DNA of 64,000 bases, taken from positions 1 through 64,000 of the forward strand of contig JAGXLV010000003.1 of the NCBI GenBank assembly GCA_018334495.1. Reading direction: 5' to 3'. This stretch comes from Oleiphilaceae bacterium. Its GTDB lineage: Bacteria > Pseudomonadota > Gammaproteobacteria > Pseudomonadales > Oleiphilaceae. Positions 50,694 through 60,546 of the stretch are shown piece after piece. A program made the translations under genes and the position numbers. Every line of letters begins with the position of its first letter. Position 1 is the stretch's first letter. Under the pieces are notes generated by a model. The model did no database searches. It had not been told where the DNA came from and saw nothing but the letters and a program-made list of their open reading frames with translations.

Positions 50694-51697
50694 CGGAGCT
50701 CAAGACGGGACTGAACAAGATGGTCGGCCACTGCACTGCCCACGGCAATGCCGAACCGGTCAACCAGGTCCTGAAAAGGCGAAGCCCGCCTCGTATAATC
50801 CATTAATTCCTCATGCCCGACAATTTCACGGGCGACATAACTGGTGCTGCCAAACCCGTCCACCAGCCCCAGATCAAGGGATTGCTCACCGGTCCAGATC
50901 AGACCGGAGAATAATTCGGGATCGTCGGCAAGGCGTTCACCACGACCGGCTTTGACCTGCTTGACGAATTGCTCGTGGGTCGTTTCCAGAACCTGCTTCC
51001 AGAATTCCACATCTTCTGTCTCTTCCGGTGAAAAGGGGTCAAGAAACGCTTTGTTTTCGCCCGCGGTATACAGCCGGCGCTCGACGCCGAGCTTGTCCAT
51101 GATGCCGGTGAACCCGAATCCGCCCGACACCACACCAATGGACCCCACAAGACTGGCCTCGTTGGCGTATATCTCGTCGGCGGCGGCGGCCATGTAATAA
51201 GCACCGGAAGCACCTATATCGGCAATGACGGCGTAAAGCTTTTTGTCAGGGTATTCGCCCCGCAAACGCTTGATCTCATCATAGACATAGGCCGACTGGA
51301 CGGGGCTGCCGCCCGGGCTGTTGATGCGAAGAATGACGCCCCTGGCCGCTTCGTTGCCAAAAGCTTCACGCAGCGAGCCGACAATCAGGTCGGCACTGGC
51401 CTGGGAATCCGCAGCGATGGGGCCCTCGACCTCAATCACCGCCGTATGGTCCCTGGCGGTCGGCGCCATGGCCTGCCCCAGCGGGTCCCTGAACATGAAC
51501 AGCAGCGCAAACAGGTAAGTAAAGGTCAGAAGCTTGAAAAAGATTCCCCAGCGCCGCCCTCTTCGCTGCTCAGTTTGCAGGGACTTAACCAGTCTTTCGA
51601 TTAACCGCTCCTCGCCATCGCCTTTGCTTCGGGTGTTCGACGGCGGGGACTTGGCGCCACCCCAGCCCGGCTTCTGATCCGATTCCCAATCTGACAT
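50690..51697 (-). CDS. sppA: Signal peptide peptidase SppA, short (36K) type
   Basis: A 335-residue inner-membrane serine peptidase of the ClpP-like fold that cuts leftover signal peptides. One membrane helix lies at about residues 50-70 (WGIFFKLLTFTYLFALLFMF); the catalytic region shows ILRINSPGGSPVQS, the Ser-containing IADIGASGAYYMAAAADEI and SLVGSIGVVSGGFG. It is the single-domain form, half the size of E. coli SppA. Order rluC-HAD-sppA matches Pseudomonas. Confidence 0.92.
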   Translation of the reverse strand: MSDWESDQKPGWGGAKSPPSNTRSKGDGEERLIERLVKSLQTEQRRGRRWGIFFKLLTFTYLFALLFMFRDPLGQAMAPTARDHTAVIEVEGPIAADSQASADLIVGSLREAFGNEAARGVILRINSPGGSPVQSAYVYDEIKRLRGEYPDKKLYAVIADIGASGAYYMAAAADEIYANEASLVGSIGVVSGGFGFTGIMDKLGVERRLYTAGENKAFLDPFSPEETEDVEFWKQVLETTHEQFVKQVKAGRGERLADDPELFSGLIWTGEQSLDLGLVDGFGSTSYVAREIVGHEELMDYTRRASPFQDLVDRFGIAVGSAVADHLVQSRLELR

Positions 51698-51805
51698 TGC
51701 CTGCGTACCTGCGTTAATGACTTGTGAAAATATTTGCGTCGAGAAACCGACGCAAATCCAAAGCGTTTCGCCAACTACCTGGCCATTTTTAAGGCCGAGG
51801 GTACA

Positions 51806-52453
51806 TCAAATTTCCAGCGCCACCCGAAGATCGGCCACAGACTCGACAACGGCCACGGGGGAAAACCGCCCCAGGGCCTCCAGGCCGTGCACCCCCCACT
51901 GAACCCCAATGGCCGGCATTCCGATGCGCTGGGCCATATCCATGTCGTACACGGTATCGCCAATCATAACGGCCTCCCACGGCTTTACTGAGTGAAACTC
52001 AAGAATTTCGGCCAGCATCGCGGGATCCGGTTTGGACCGGGTTTCATCGGCACAACGGGTCAGGGTGAAATGCTCTGCCAAACCACTGCTCACCAGCGCC
52101 TGATCCAGACCACGGCGACTTTTACCCGTCGCCACCGCACAGTGGCGGCCATCGATCTTCAGATCAGCCAGAACCTCCACCATGCCTTTAAACACATTCT
52201 GCGGCGTCGTGCTCTTGGTAAAAAAATGCCGACCGTAACTTTCGCGCAGCGCGGCTATAGCATCAGGCGTAATGCCCGGATAGAGCGATTCCAGGGCTTC
52301 CTCGATGCCAAGCCCTATAATATTGCGATAAGCATCGCGGTCGAGCGCGGGAAAACCCAATTCACTGGCCGCCCCGTGCAGGCTATCGGCAATGTGTTCC
52401 ACTGAGTCCACCAGCGTCCCGTCCCAGTCAAAAATGGCGACTTTGATTGCCAT
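51806..52453 (-). CDS. HAD-superfamily phosphatase (phosphoglycolate-phosphatase-like)
   Basis: A 215-residue HAD-IA hydrolase: motif I FDWDGTLVDS with nucleophile Asp9 and acid/base Asp11, a helical cap, motif II VATGKSRRG, and motifs III/IV with KPWEAVMIGDTVYDM. The start at 52453 has AGGTG upstream. It lies 35 bases after rluC on the same strand. Substrate is not clear. Confidence 0.88.
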   Translation of the reverse strand: MAIKVAIFDWDGTLVDSVEHIADSLHGAASELGFPALDRDAYRNIIGLGIEEALESLYPGITPDAIAALRESYGRHFFTKSTTPQNVFKGMVEVLADLKIDGRHCAVATGKSRRGLDQALVSSGLAEHFTLTRCADETRSKPDPAMLAEILEFHSVKPWEAVMIGDTVYDMDMAQRIGMPAIGVQWGVHGLEALGRFSPVAVVESVADLRVALEI

Positions 52454-52488
52454 AACACCTGACCTCTCTGTGTCTTTCATTTTCTGTT

Positions 52489-53562
52489 TCAGCCGACCTT
52501 CGCGCGACCGGCCAGCTTATCAATGGTTTTGGCAAAAGCCGCGTCATAGGGCGCCTCAAATTCAACCCTCTCGTCACTGCCGGGCATATCAAACTGAAGC
52601 GCCCGGGCGTGGAGCATCAGGCGCTGCCCACCAGCCGCCCTGAAAGCTTTCCGACCGGCATCGTCCATATACTTGTCGTCACCGCCAACTGGATGACCGG
52701 CATGGGCACAATGAACCCGAATCTGATGGGTGCGACCTGTGACCGGCGAGGCTTGCACCAGGGTATAGCCCCGGTAAACGGCGATCACCCGGAACAGGGT
52801 CCGGGACTCCTTGCCTGCGACATCTATCCGCACACGCCGCTCTCCGCCCGGCAACTCGAAGCGCAAAAGCGGCTCGTCGACCGCGCCGAGGCCGGCCGGC
52901 CAGACACCCTCGACCAGCGCGTGATAATGCTTGCGGACCCGTTTTTGCCGTAATTGTTCCTGCAAGTGGCGAAGCGCCGAGCGTTTTTTGGCCACCATGA
53001 TCAGCCCGGAGGTGTCACGATCAAGACGGTGTACCAATTCAAGAAACCGGGCTTCAGGCCGAGCGGCCCGGAGCACCTCGATCAGCCCGAAATCAAGGCC
53101 GCTGCCGCCGTGGACTGCAATGCCCGCCGGCTTGTTCACCACCAGCATGTCCGTGTTCTCAAAAATGACGGCGGCTTGCACGACTTCCTGAACACGGGAA
53201 CCCGGGGACGGTTTTATTTCGCGGTTTTTCTGATCCAACGGGGGCACCCGAACCTGATCACCCGCCTTGAGTTTGGTGTCAGGCCGCACCCGGCCTTTAT
53301 TGATGCGAACTTCGCCCTTGCGAATAATTTTGTAAATAACACTGCGCGGAACCCCACGAACCAGCGCCATCAGAAAGTTGTCGAGGCGCTGGCCGGCAGT
53401 TTCTGCGTCTATATCGAGCCACTGAACACCGCTTCGGAAATTATCGGCGTCCGGTTTCGTGGATTCTGCTGGCGTGCGGGCGGTGGAACTGCCGGCTAAC
53501 GGTTTGCCCGACGGTTTTAATCGCCTTTTGCGGCCGGCTTTCGGACTTCTGGAATCAGACAT
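52489..53562 (-). CDS. rluC: 23S rRNA pseudouridine synthase RluC
   Basis: A 357-residue pseudouridine synthase of the RluA family that in E. coli modifies U955, U2504 and U2580 of 23S rRNA. A basic tail of about 45 residues is followed by an S4 RNA-binding domain (GQRLDNFLMALVRGVPRS, about 57-120) and the catalytic domain with Asp181 in HRLDRDTSG and the downstream GRTHQIRVHCAHAGHP. AGGA lies five bases before the ATG at 53562. It is divergent from rne. Confidence 0.93.
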   Translation of the reverse strand: MSDSRSPKAGRKRRLKPSGKPLAGSSTARTPAESTKPDADNFRSGVQWLDIDAETAGQRLDNFLMALVRGVPRSVIYKIIRKGEVRINKGRVRPDTKLKAGDQVRVPPLDQKNREIKPSPGSRVQEVVQAAVIFENTDMLVVNKPAGIAVHGGSGLDFGLIEVLRAARPEARFLELVHRLDRDTSGLIMVAKKRSALRHLQEQLRQKRVRKHYHALVEGVWPAGLGAVDEPLLRFELPGGERRVRIDVAGKESRTLFRVIAVYRGYTLVQASPVTGRTHQIRVHCAHAGHPVGGDDKYMDDAGRKAFRAAGGQRLMLHARALQFDMPGSDERVEFEAPYDAAFAKTIDKLAGRAKVG

Positions 53563-54167
53563 GGAATCCTGGTTGCAAAAAGGTGCGCCGGGCCTGCCGC
53601 GCAAGGGATTGATAAGCCCGAGAAATGCTGTTATCTTCCAGCTTGGCGCTCGATTTGTCTACGGCACGGCCAAAATGCCTGTCGCCGGAGCGGCTGAAGT
53701 ATACCGATACTTACTGAGAGTTTGAACGCCAACAGCGCAACCAATGAGGCTATGGCGGCAAACAGCTTTCAAAGCCTACCACCACGACCCGCATATGGGC
53801 AGGGTGCGGCATTGAAGGCAGGAATTTAAACCGTACGGGAAACCCGACGGGCGACATCGCGAAGATTCATTACCAGCACGCAGGGCCGGGCCGTCCAGCA
53901 TACAAATAAGACATGAGACCCAGGCGCCTGCGTGAATTTGACATCGGAAAACATGCGTCAACAGACATTGATATCCAACGACTATCCCCTGCTTGCAGGC
54001 AGCCGGACAATCCGCGGTTTTTTTCGACGAGTGGGCCAGCTTTTCGTCCCACTCTGAGCCGTCTGGCCGTGGTCTCATTGAGCCATCGGCACCACGCAGG
54101 TTCTGCTTCGCAGATGCCCCCAGTCAGGTTTCCTGTTCTCATCTAACAACAGGAAACACTCCTTTCC
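53563..54167 (+). promoter_or_regulatory. 605-base leader region of rne
   Basis: No gene is seen. As in other gammaproteobacteria, rne is preceded by a long non-coding region; in E. coli its hairpins let RNase E cut its own mRNA and autoregulate. Here the last 170 bases hold GAGTGGG (54029-54035) pairing with CCCACTC (54048-54054) around a T-rich loop, a CTGCTTGCAGGCAG palindrome near 53990 and AU-rich single-stranded stretches. The promoter was not located. Confidence 0.5.
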
Positions 54168-57100
54168 ATGAAAAGAATGCTGATTAATGCAATTCACACC
54201 GAAGAATTGCGCGTCGCTCTAGTTGATGGCCAACGCCTGTTCGACCTGGATATCGAATCCAGCTCACGGGAACAGAAAAAATCCAACATCTACAAAGGAC
54301 GCATCACCCGCGTTGAACCCAGCCTGGAAGCTGCCTTTGTTGACTTCGGCGCTGACCGTCACGGCTTTTTACCCCTGAAAGAGATCTCCAAGGAATATTT
54401 CCGCAAGTCGCCCGGCCAGATTGAAGGCAAGGTCAATATCAAGGACGCGGTTTCCGAGGGCCAGGAAGTCATTGTCCAGGTGGACAAAGAAGAGCGCGGC
54501 AACAAAGGTGCCGCCCTGACCACCTTTATTTCCCTGGCCGGGCGTTACCTCGTGCTGATGCCCAACAACGCCCGCGCCGGTGGTATTTCACGCCGGATTG
54601 AAGGCGAAGAACGGGCCCAGCTGAAGGAAGCCATGAGCGGTGTCCAGGTGCCTAAATCCATGGGCATTATTGTGCGCACGGCGGGAATTGGCCGCACCAC
54701 GGAAGAACTTCAGTGGGATCTGGATTACCTGATCCAGTTCTGGGAGGCCATCACCCAGGCCGCGAGCGAACGCAAGGCGCCCTTCCTGATCCACCAGGAA
54801 AGCAATGTCATCATCCGCGCCGTGCGGGATTACCTGCGCCAGGATATCGGCGAAGTGCTGATCGACTCCGCCGTCGTCTACGAAGATGTTCTGAGCTTTG
54901 TCCGTGCGGTCATGCCCACGTTCGAGAACAAGATCAAGCTGTACGAGGATGAAATCCCCCTGTTCAGCCGTTACCAGATCGAAGGCCAGATCGAAACCGC
55001 CTTCCAGCGCGAAGTGAAGCTGCCTTCCGGCGGGTCCATTGTCATTGACCCCACTGAAGCCCTGGTGTCCATCGACATCAACTCTTCCCGCGCCACAAAA
55101 GGCCACGATATTGAAGAGACCGCCCTGCAGACCAACCTGGAGGCGGCGGAAGAGATTGCCCGTCAATTGCGCCTGCGAGACATGGGCGGTTTGATTGTTA
55201 TCGATTTTATCGACATGACGCCCGCCAAGCATCAGCGCGAAGTGGAACAGAAGGTGCGCGAAGCACTGGAAATCGACCGGGCCCGGGTTCAGGTCGGCAA
55301 AATTTCCCGCTTTGGTCTTCTGGAGATGTCCCGCCAACGCCTGCGGCCGTCATTGGGCGAGACTCGCAGCGAGGTCTGCCCGCGCTGCAATGGCCAGGGC
55401 ACCATTCGGGACATCGAATCGCTGGCCTTGAGCATCATGAGACTGGTATTCGAGGAATCGTCCAAGGACAAGACCGGTGAAGTCCGGGCCATCGTGCCGA
55501 TTTCGGTTGCCACCTTCCTGTTGAACGAAAAACGCAAGCAAATTGCGGATATCGAAGCCAACCAGGAAGTCAGCATCATGGTCGTGCCCGCTCCTCATAT
55601 GGACACGCCGCACTTTGAAATCTTGCGCATGCGGGACGACGAAGCCGGTGCAGAGCGCGAATCAAGCTATCAGGTAGCCCACGCCTACACTGAACGCGAA
55701 GAAGAGGCCGTGGCGGCGCCAGTGGAGCGGGAAGTCGTGCGCGAAGAAGCTGCCGTCAAAGCCATTCGGCCAAGCGCACCTGCACCCGCCCCCGCGGAGA
55801 CGGCGGCAGCACCGGAGCCGAGTCCCGCAGCAAAGCCGTCGCAGACTCCGCAAACGCCGGAAAAAGAAGAGCAAAGCCTGCTCAAACGGCTTTCCCGGAA
55901 AATTTCGGACTTTTTCAACGGCGAGGACCTGGTTGAGTCAGAGGGAGCCAGGGCGCGCCAGGCTCAGGACCAGCTCCGCAGCCATGGCCGTCAGGAACGT
56001 CGCAAGTCCCGTGTCGCGCGAGATGAGGAGCAAACCGAAAGAGGTGCCAGCGAGAGCCGGCGTCCAAGCGGTGCAGCCAGTGCAGACACTGGCGAAGACA
56101 CTCGCGGCAAAACCCGCGGCGGCCGTGGTCGCAGCCGGAGCCAAGGTGCGGATAGCGGCCGCAACGGGGAGCGGCCACAGAGCAGCCGTCGCGGTCAGCC
56201 GGGTAAAACCGACGAAGGCAAAACCCAGCAGAGCAAGCCCCAGGAAACCAAGCCCAAAACCGATAAAGCCGCGAGCCCGGCCGTTGCCGAGCAACCGGCT
56301 GGCGAAGAAAAACGCCGTCGGCCGCGCCGTCAGCGCAATCGGGACGGCTCTCCGGTGGAAGCGGCAGGCAGTAAGCCGGCGGAACGCAAGGCCAGCAAAC
56401 CGGACACGGCCAAAGATCTGGCCGAGCCGACACAAACCGACGAGGCCGTGACCGGAAGTAATGCCCCTGCCCCTGAAATGACGCCAGGGCAAGCTGATAC
56501 TCTGGACAGGGATCGGGAGCTGGCCGCCAGTGAACAAAACGACCCAGTAAGCCAGGATCAAACGACGACACCGAAGACAGCGCCACGGCGCGCTCGTGGC
56601 GGCAGAAAACCTCAAGCTGCCAAGGCAGAGCAAGCCGAAACCGCCACCCCATCCGGGAACGCGGAAGCTGAAAAGACACCAGACGAGACAGCGCCGGTAG
56701 CGCCAACTGAGCCACCAGAGCCCGAGTGGGAGCCGGTGCTGGGCGTTCCCGGCACTGGCCCGGACACAGCCCCGGAAACGCCTGCACCGGAGCCGGCTAA
56801 AGCTAAAGAAGACGCGCCTGCAGAGGCGCAAGAGCCTGACTGGGAACCAGTGCAAGGCCTGCCGAGCGCTGAGCCGGCGCCAACGCCAGAACCGGCCCAG
56901 CCCGAAGCCGGTGAAGAAGAAAAGCCGGCCCGGGTTGAAGAGTCGGCACAAGTGCCAGAGCCAGAACCAGCGCCAGAGCCAGAGCCAGAGCTAAGCACAC
57001 CTGCCGCTGAGCCGGAGGCAGCATCGCAGGCGCCAGAGCCAGCTCAAGCCGAACCAGAGCCGAAACCGGTGGAAGAGGCCAAACCGGTCGATGCACCTGA

Positions 57101-57311
57101 AACCGGGCAAGAAGCGGCCTCAGAGCACACAGCCGAAAAGGCGCCTGGGCGGGCTTATAATGACCCGAGGGAAGTGCGCAAACGTGAAAAAGCGGCCGCG
57201 GCAAATCGAGCAGCCGAGATCGACAACGCCAAAGGCGATGGGTCAGGCGCTACAGAAACCGATGACGAGGCCGATCAGGGCAGAAAAACCTCTGATCAGC
57301 AGCAATCCTGA
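54168..57311 (+). CDS. rne: Ribonuclease E
   Basis: A 1047-residue endoribonuclease that starts decay of most mRNAs and processes rRNA and tRNA, attached to the inner membrane. The catalytic half carries the S1 domain (about 38-120), the magnesium ligands Asp303 (SIDINSS) and Asp346 (IDFIDM) and the zinc-link CPRC (Cys404, Cys407), all at E. coli numbering. An amphipathic membrane-anchor helix ([13 protein letters not shown]) lies at about 568-584. The remaining 460 residues are disordered: Arg-rich stretches (about 610-760), two WEPV(L/Q)G(V/L)P units 37 residues apart, a long Pro-Glu-Ala tract, and near residue 997 an [11 protein letters not shown] segment like the C-terminal motifs of Pseudomonas RNase E. 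Confidence 0.97.
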   Translation: MKRMLINAIHTEELRVALVDGQRLFDLDIESSSREQKKSNIYKGRITRVEPSLEAAFVDFGADRHGFLPLKEISKEYFRKSPGQIEGKVNIKDAVSEGQEVIVQVDKEERGNKGAALTTFISLAGRYLVLMPNNARAGGISRRIEGEERAQLKEAMSGVQVPKSMGIIVRTAGIGRTTEELQWDLDYLIQFWEAITQAASERKAPFLIHQESNVIIRAVRDYLRQDIGEVLIDSAVVYEDVLSFVRAVMPTFENKIKLYEDEIPLFSRYQIEGQIETAFQREVKLPSGGSIVIDPTEALVSIDINSSRATKGHDIEETALQTNLEAAEEIARQLRLRDMGGLIVIDFIDMTPAKHQREVEQKVREALEIDRARVQVGKISRFGLLEMSRQRLRPSLGETRSEVCPRCNGQGTIRDIESLALSIMRLVFEESSKDKTGEVRAIVPISVATFLLNEKRKQIADIEANQEVSIMVVPAPHMDTPHFEILRMRDDEAGAERESSYQVAHAYTEREEEAVAAPVEREVVREEAAVKAIRPSAPAPAPAETAAAPEPSPAAKPSQTPQTPEKEEQSLLKRLSRKISDFFNGEDLVESEGARARQAQDQLRSHGRQERRKSRVARDEEQTERGASESRRPSGAASADTGEDTRGKTRGGRGRSRSQGADSGRNGERPQSSRRGQPGKTDEGKTQQSKPQETKPKTDKAASPAVAEQPAGEEKRRRPRRQRNRDGSPVEAAGSKPAERKASKPDTAKDLAEPTQTDEAVTGSNAPAPEMTPGQADTLDRDRELAASEQNDPVSQDQTTTPKTAPRRARGGRKPQAAKAEQAETATPSGNAEAEKTPDETAPVAPTEPPEPEWEPVLGVPGTGPDTAPETPAPEPAKAKEDAPAEAQEPDWEPVQGLPSAEPAPTPEPAQPEAGEEEKPARVEESAQVPEPEPAPEPEPELSTPAAEPEAASQAPEPAQAEPEPKPVEEAKPVDAPETGQEAASEHTAEKAPGRAYNDPREVRKREKAAAANRAAEIDNAKGDGSGATETDDEADQGRKTSDQQQS

Positions 57312-57333
57312 GCGTAAGCTTCACCCTTAATTG

Positions 57334-57360
57334 CCCGGGAGAGGCTCGCCCTCTCCCGGT
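57334..57360. terminator. Strong hairpin between rne and the UPF0149 gene
   Basis: A perfect 10-base-pair stem, CCGGGAGAGG (57335-57344) with CCTCTCCCGG (57350-57359), around CTCGC. Only two T residues follow, so it is either a weak terminator or an RNA-stabilising end. Confidence 0.6.
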
Positions 57361-57393
57361 TGTCATCGATACCGCTTGACCGCCAGGAGTTTT

Positions 57394-57936
57394 ATGATGT
57401 TATCCAACTCGGAAATAGAGTCACTAGAAGACATTTTGTTTGCCGAGCCCTGGGGAGAAGACGCCCTGGACTTTTTCGGCCTGCATGGCATGGTTTGCGC
57501 CAGTGTCGTGGGCCCGATAACCATTTCCACTGAAAATCTGTTCATGCTCGCCACGGGGCTGGATGAGCTGCCCGAAGACACTGTGCCGCCGGTATTCAAG
57601 ACACTGGTGGAAACGCTTTCCAACGGCCTTGCGCATTCTCTTGACATGGGGCAGGCACTGGAACTGCCCGAGCCTGAAGATGGCGACCCCATGAACGCAC
57701 TGGAAAACTGGTGCGCCGGTTTTGTGGAAGTCTTTCTCGAAAATGAGGAAGCCTGGCTGCAAGATAATGAAGAGGAAGTGGCGGAACTGCTGGTGCCCAT
57801 GTTAACGCTCTCCGGATTTTACGAGGACGAAGACTTCCAGCGTGTCCGTGAAAGTGAGAAGTTGAGCCAGCAAATGGCCGATGCTATCCCCGACTCCCTG
57901 ACTGATCTATATCTGCTGTTTCACGCTCCGGACTAA
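57394..57936 (+). CDS. UPF0149 (YecA/YgfB-like) family protein
   Basis: A 180-residue acidic protein with the UPF0149 pattern: the FFGLHGMVCASVVGP segment (about residues 24-40) and NWCAGFVEVFLENEEAWLQD (about 108-127), the two halves of the helical YecA-type fold. It lacks the C-terminal SEC-C metal-binding tail of E. coli YecA. AGGAG precedes the ATG at 57394. It follows rne by 82 bases. The 3' end overlaps the convergent PHP gene by 53 bases. Role unknown. Confidence 0.82.
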   Translation: MMLSNSEIESLEDILFAEPWGEDALDFFGLHGMVCASVVGPITISTENLFMLATGLDELPEDTVPPVFKTLVETLSNGLAHSLDMGQALELPEPEDGDPMNALENWCAGFVEVFLENEEAWLQDNEEEVAELLVPMLTLSGFYEDEDFQRVRESEKLSQQMADAIPDSLTDLYLLFHAPD

Positions 57937-58810
57937 GGCCCTTAGCCATAGTTACCGGCTTGTGAAAGTGCTCCCACACCGGTAACAGGCCATCCGGCAG
58001 CGCGGCAATGCGCCCCAGTTCGCACCAGGGCGCACCCGGAAAGTGAAAATCACTGCCCTGGGATGCGAGCATCGCCTCACGGCGGCAAAGTTCCGCCAGA
58101 AAGCCCAGATCACCACTGGACTGACCCGAGGTCGAAACCTCCAGCGCGCGACCGCCAGCACGCCTGAAATCGGCTACAAGGGCCCTCAGCCGCGTTGCCG
58201 TCATCTTATATTTGCGGGGGTGGGCCAGCACCGCCACGCCCCCGGCATCCCGTATCCAGCCGACTACGGTGGCCAGTTCCGGCCAGAATGCTTTGACGTC
58301 GCCCAGCTTACCCGCTCCCAGGTAACGCTTGAATGCCATATTCATATCCTTTACGACGCCGGCATCCACCAGCACCCGGGCAAAATGCGGACGTCCCGGG
58401 ACATTGCCATCAGCCTGAGCCTGAGCCTGCTCCAGTAAATCCGGGACCGGCAGCCGGCTGAGGCGCTCGGCAATCATCCGTGCCCGACGCCAGCGATTTT
58501 CAAACTGTTCTGCCAGCGCGGCCTGCAAGGCCGGCGAGGCCACGTCAAAGTCGAGGCCGACCACATGAATGGTCTGGCTTTTCCAGACACAGGAGAGCTC
58601 CGTGCCGGTGATCAGTTCAATACCGACCTGCTCTGCCGCCGCCGAGGCCTCCGGCAAACCGGCAATGGTGTCGTGATCGGTCAGGGCCAGATGGGTTACA
58701 CCCCGCTCATGGGCGCGGCTGACCAGGTCCCGGGGTGACAGCTTGCCGTCAGAAGCGCGGCTGTGGCAATGAAGATCAATGCAGGTGGATCTTGGCTGAG
58801 GTATAGTCAC
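57884..58810 (-). CDS. PHP-domain phosphoesterase, RNase AM (YciV) type
   Basis: A 308-residue PHP-fold metalloenzyme. The metal-site motifs are DLHCHSRASDG (12-22), LTDHDT, TGTELSC, VAVLAHPRKYK and the C-terminal GSDFHFPG. E. coli YciV of this family is a 5'-3' exoribonuclease that matures the 5' ends of ribosomal RNAs. The start is a GTG with GGGAAA upstream. It is divergent from a YciI gene, which in E. coli is also a close neighbour of yciV. Confidence 0.85.
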   Translation of the reverse strand: MTIPQPRSTCIDLHCHSRASDGKLSPRDLVSRAHERGVTHLALTDHDTIAGLPEASAAAEQVGIELITGTELSCVWKSQTIHVVGLDFDVASPALQAALAEQFENRWRRARMIAERLSRLPVPDLLEQAQAQADGNVPGRPHFARVLVDAGVVKDMNMAFKRYLGAGKLGDVKAFWPELATVVGWIRDAGGVAVLAHPRKYKMTATRLRALVADFRRAGGRALEVSTSGQSSGDLGFLAELCRREAMLASQGSDFHFPGAPWCELGRIAALPDGLLPVWEHFHKPVTMAKGLSPERETADIDQSGSRG

Positions 58811-58914
58811 ATGGTTTCCCGTTGGTTGGGGTCAGTATCAGACACTAGGGTTGTATCACCGGGAGTTTACCAGCTTGACCATCAAAACGGATATCCAAGG
58901 AGCAAGACACCGCT

Positions 58915-59214
58915 ATGTACTACGCCATTCTTAGCGAAGACGTCGCTGACAGCCTGCCATTACGTCAATCAGCCCGTGAGGACCACATTGAGCGCCTGAA
59001 AGCGCTGAAAGCGGAAGGCCGCCTGCTGCTGGCCGGACCGCACCCCGCAATAGACTCGGACGAACCCAACGAAGCGGGCTTTACCGGCAGCCTGGTGGTC
59101 GCCGAGTTCGATTCCCTTGAAACCGCCCAGTCCTGGGCCGATGCCGATCCATACGTCGCGGCCGGTGTCTACCAGAGGGTTAACGTTAAGCCGTTCAAGC
59201 TGGTCCTGCCTTAA
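58915..59214 (+). CDS. YciI-like family protein
   Basis: A 99-residue small ferredoxin-like-fold protein. It begins [17 protein letters not shown] and has the conserved His and Asp of the YciI active-site-like pocket ([23 protein letters not shown]). AAGGAG lies 12 bases before the ATG. Function is not known for the family in general. Confidence 0.85.
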   Translation: MYYAILSEDVADSLPLRQSAREDHIERLKALKAEGRLLLAGPHPAIDSDEPNEAGFTGSLVVAEFDSLETAQSWADADPYVAAGVYQRVNVKPFKLVLP

Positions 59215-59310
59215 ACCGGACCATGAGCGTTTTGTAACGTGACACAACTTGATCGCTTTGTGAACTGTGCGAGAATTGCGCTTTTGAAGCCTCCCCCAGG
59301 AATTTTATCT

Positions 59311-59979
59311 GTGACTCGACTGCGCCTTTTTCTACTTATACTCCTGACGGCTGCGTGCCTGCCGGTCCATGGCAAAACCGTTTACATTGACGACACGCTG
59401 TACGCGCCTGTTCGAAGCGGTGAGGGCACACAGTACCGAGTGCTGCATAACGGCGTTCGCAGCGGAACGCCGGTGGAGTTGCTGGAGCGCAGTGAATCCG
59501 GCTACAGCCGGGTCAGGACCCCCGATGGCATCGAAGGCTGGATTGTAAGCCGTTACCTGACCGAGCGCCCCATCGCCAAGGATCGACTCAACGCCATGGA
59601 AAAGGAACTCGAGCGGGCCAGGACCGGCCGCTCCGAGCTTCTTGACAGCTTGAAAGCGACCGAAGCCCAGCGCGATGAGCTTGTCGAAACCAAGAGCCGT
59701 CTCGAGCAACGGGTCGAATCGCTGTCAACCGAGCTGACAGACCTTAAAGAGATTTCATCCGATGCGGTAAACCTGAAGAACCGTAACGAAGAGCTTCTGG
59801 ACACCAGTCAGAAACTGCGCAACGATATGGAATTGTTGTTGGCGGAAAATGAAAGGCTCGAAGATAAAAGTGAATCCGACTTTATGCTCCTGGGTGCAGG
59901 GCTCGTGACTCTGGGAGTGATACTTGCCTTACTGGTGCCGGTTCTCAAGCCTTCCCGTAAAAACGACAACTGGGCCTGA
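59311..59979 (+). CDS. SH3-domain protein with C-terminal membrane anchor (TIGR04211/YgiM type)
   Basis: A 222-residue envelope protein: signal peptide (residues 1-21, ending LPVHGK), a bacterial SH3 domain (about 22-85; YAPVRSGEGTQYRVLHNG, GIEGWIVSRYLTERP), a coiled coil (about 90-185, rich in Glu, Leu, Arg) and one C-terminal membrane helix (about 192-212) followed by KPSRKN. This is the layout of the family that includes E. coli YgiM. The GTG at 59311 has AGGA eight bases upstream and gives a proper signal peptide; an earlier ATG at 59239 would add 24 residues. Confidence 0.85.
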   Translation: MTRLRLFLLILLTAACLPVHGKTVYIDDTLYAPVRSGEGTQYRVLHNGVRSGTPVELLERSESGYSRVRTPDGIEGWIVSRYLTERPIAKDRLNAMEKELERARTGRSELLDSLKATEAQRDELVETKSRLEQRVESLSTELTDLKEISSDAVNLKNRNEELLDTSQKLRNDMELLLAENERLEDKSESDFMLLGAGLVTLGVILALLVPVLKPSRKNDNWA

Positions 59980-60243
59980 ACGGCCACAGCTCATCCGGAC
60001 GTGCGGGGCAGTGATCTGCCTCCGCAGACAGCTCGCGATACCACACAGAGTGCAAGCCCCCTTTAAAAAGCACTAAATATTTGGCGGCCGGCCTTTCTTA
60101 TATCAGATTGTTCTTTGACTGCGTGAGCCTAAAAACCTATAAGTAAGACGGGTCTCGAAGGCTGCGTCCTGAGAGGCACCTGAGTTGTGGGGCCTTGTGT
60201 CAAATGCGCCCTCTCAATAACAATGACTTAGGGCAGATGTTGT

Positions 60244-60546
60244 ATGTCTAACACGATGAAAGACTATTCGGAAAAACGCGACTTTCACCGAATGAGAGTG
60301 AATTCGGAAATTCAGATTACCAGAAGCGACGGCCGGGTTCTGGCCGGTATATGCCGCGACCTGAGCGCCACAGGCATGCAGTTGTACGTGGAAGAGCCGA
60401 TCGAGGCGGGGGAAGAGCTGGTTACACTGATTCTATCAAACGACGACAACTTCCCCCCGTTCGAAAGTAGCGTAAGGGTGCTGCGGTCTGAAGCCGAAGG
60501 CTCGGGCTTTCTCCTGGGCACCGCGATCATTGAAGTGAAACGCTGA
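60244..60546 (+). CDS. Single-domain PilZ protein (c-di-GMP receptor)
   Basis: A 100-residue PilZ protein. Both c-di-GMP-binding motifs are complete: RxxxR at Arg12 to Arg16 (RDFHR) and DxSxxG at Asp39 to Gly44 (DLSATG), so nucleotide binding is expected. The ribosome site is poor. Its last six codons lie in the first copy of a 149-base tandem duplication, and the codons reappear as a remnant in the second copy. The 264 bases before the gene show no other feature. Confidence 0.9.
   Translation: MSNTMKDYSEKRDFHRMRVNSEIQITRSDGRVLAGICRDLSATGMQLYVEEPIEAGEELVTLILSNDDNFPPFESSVRVLRSEAEGSGFLLGTAIIEVKR

Noticed and set aside
55938-56951. 337-codon open frame opposite the RNase E tail
   Set aside because: Made of Arg, Leu, Cys and Phe from the complement of a Pro-Glu-Ala tract; no motif.
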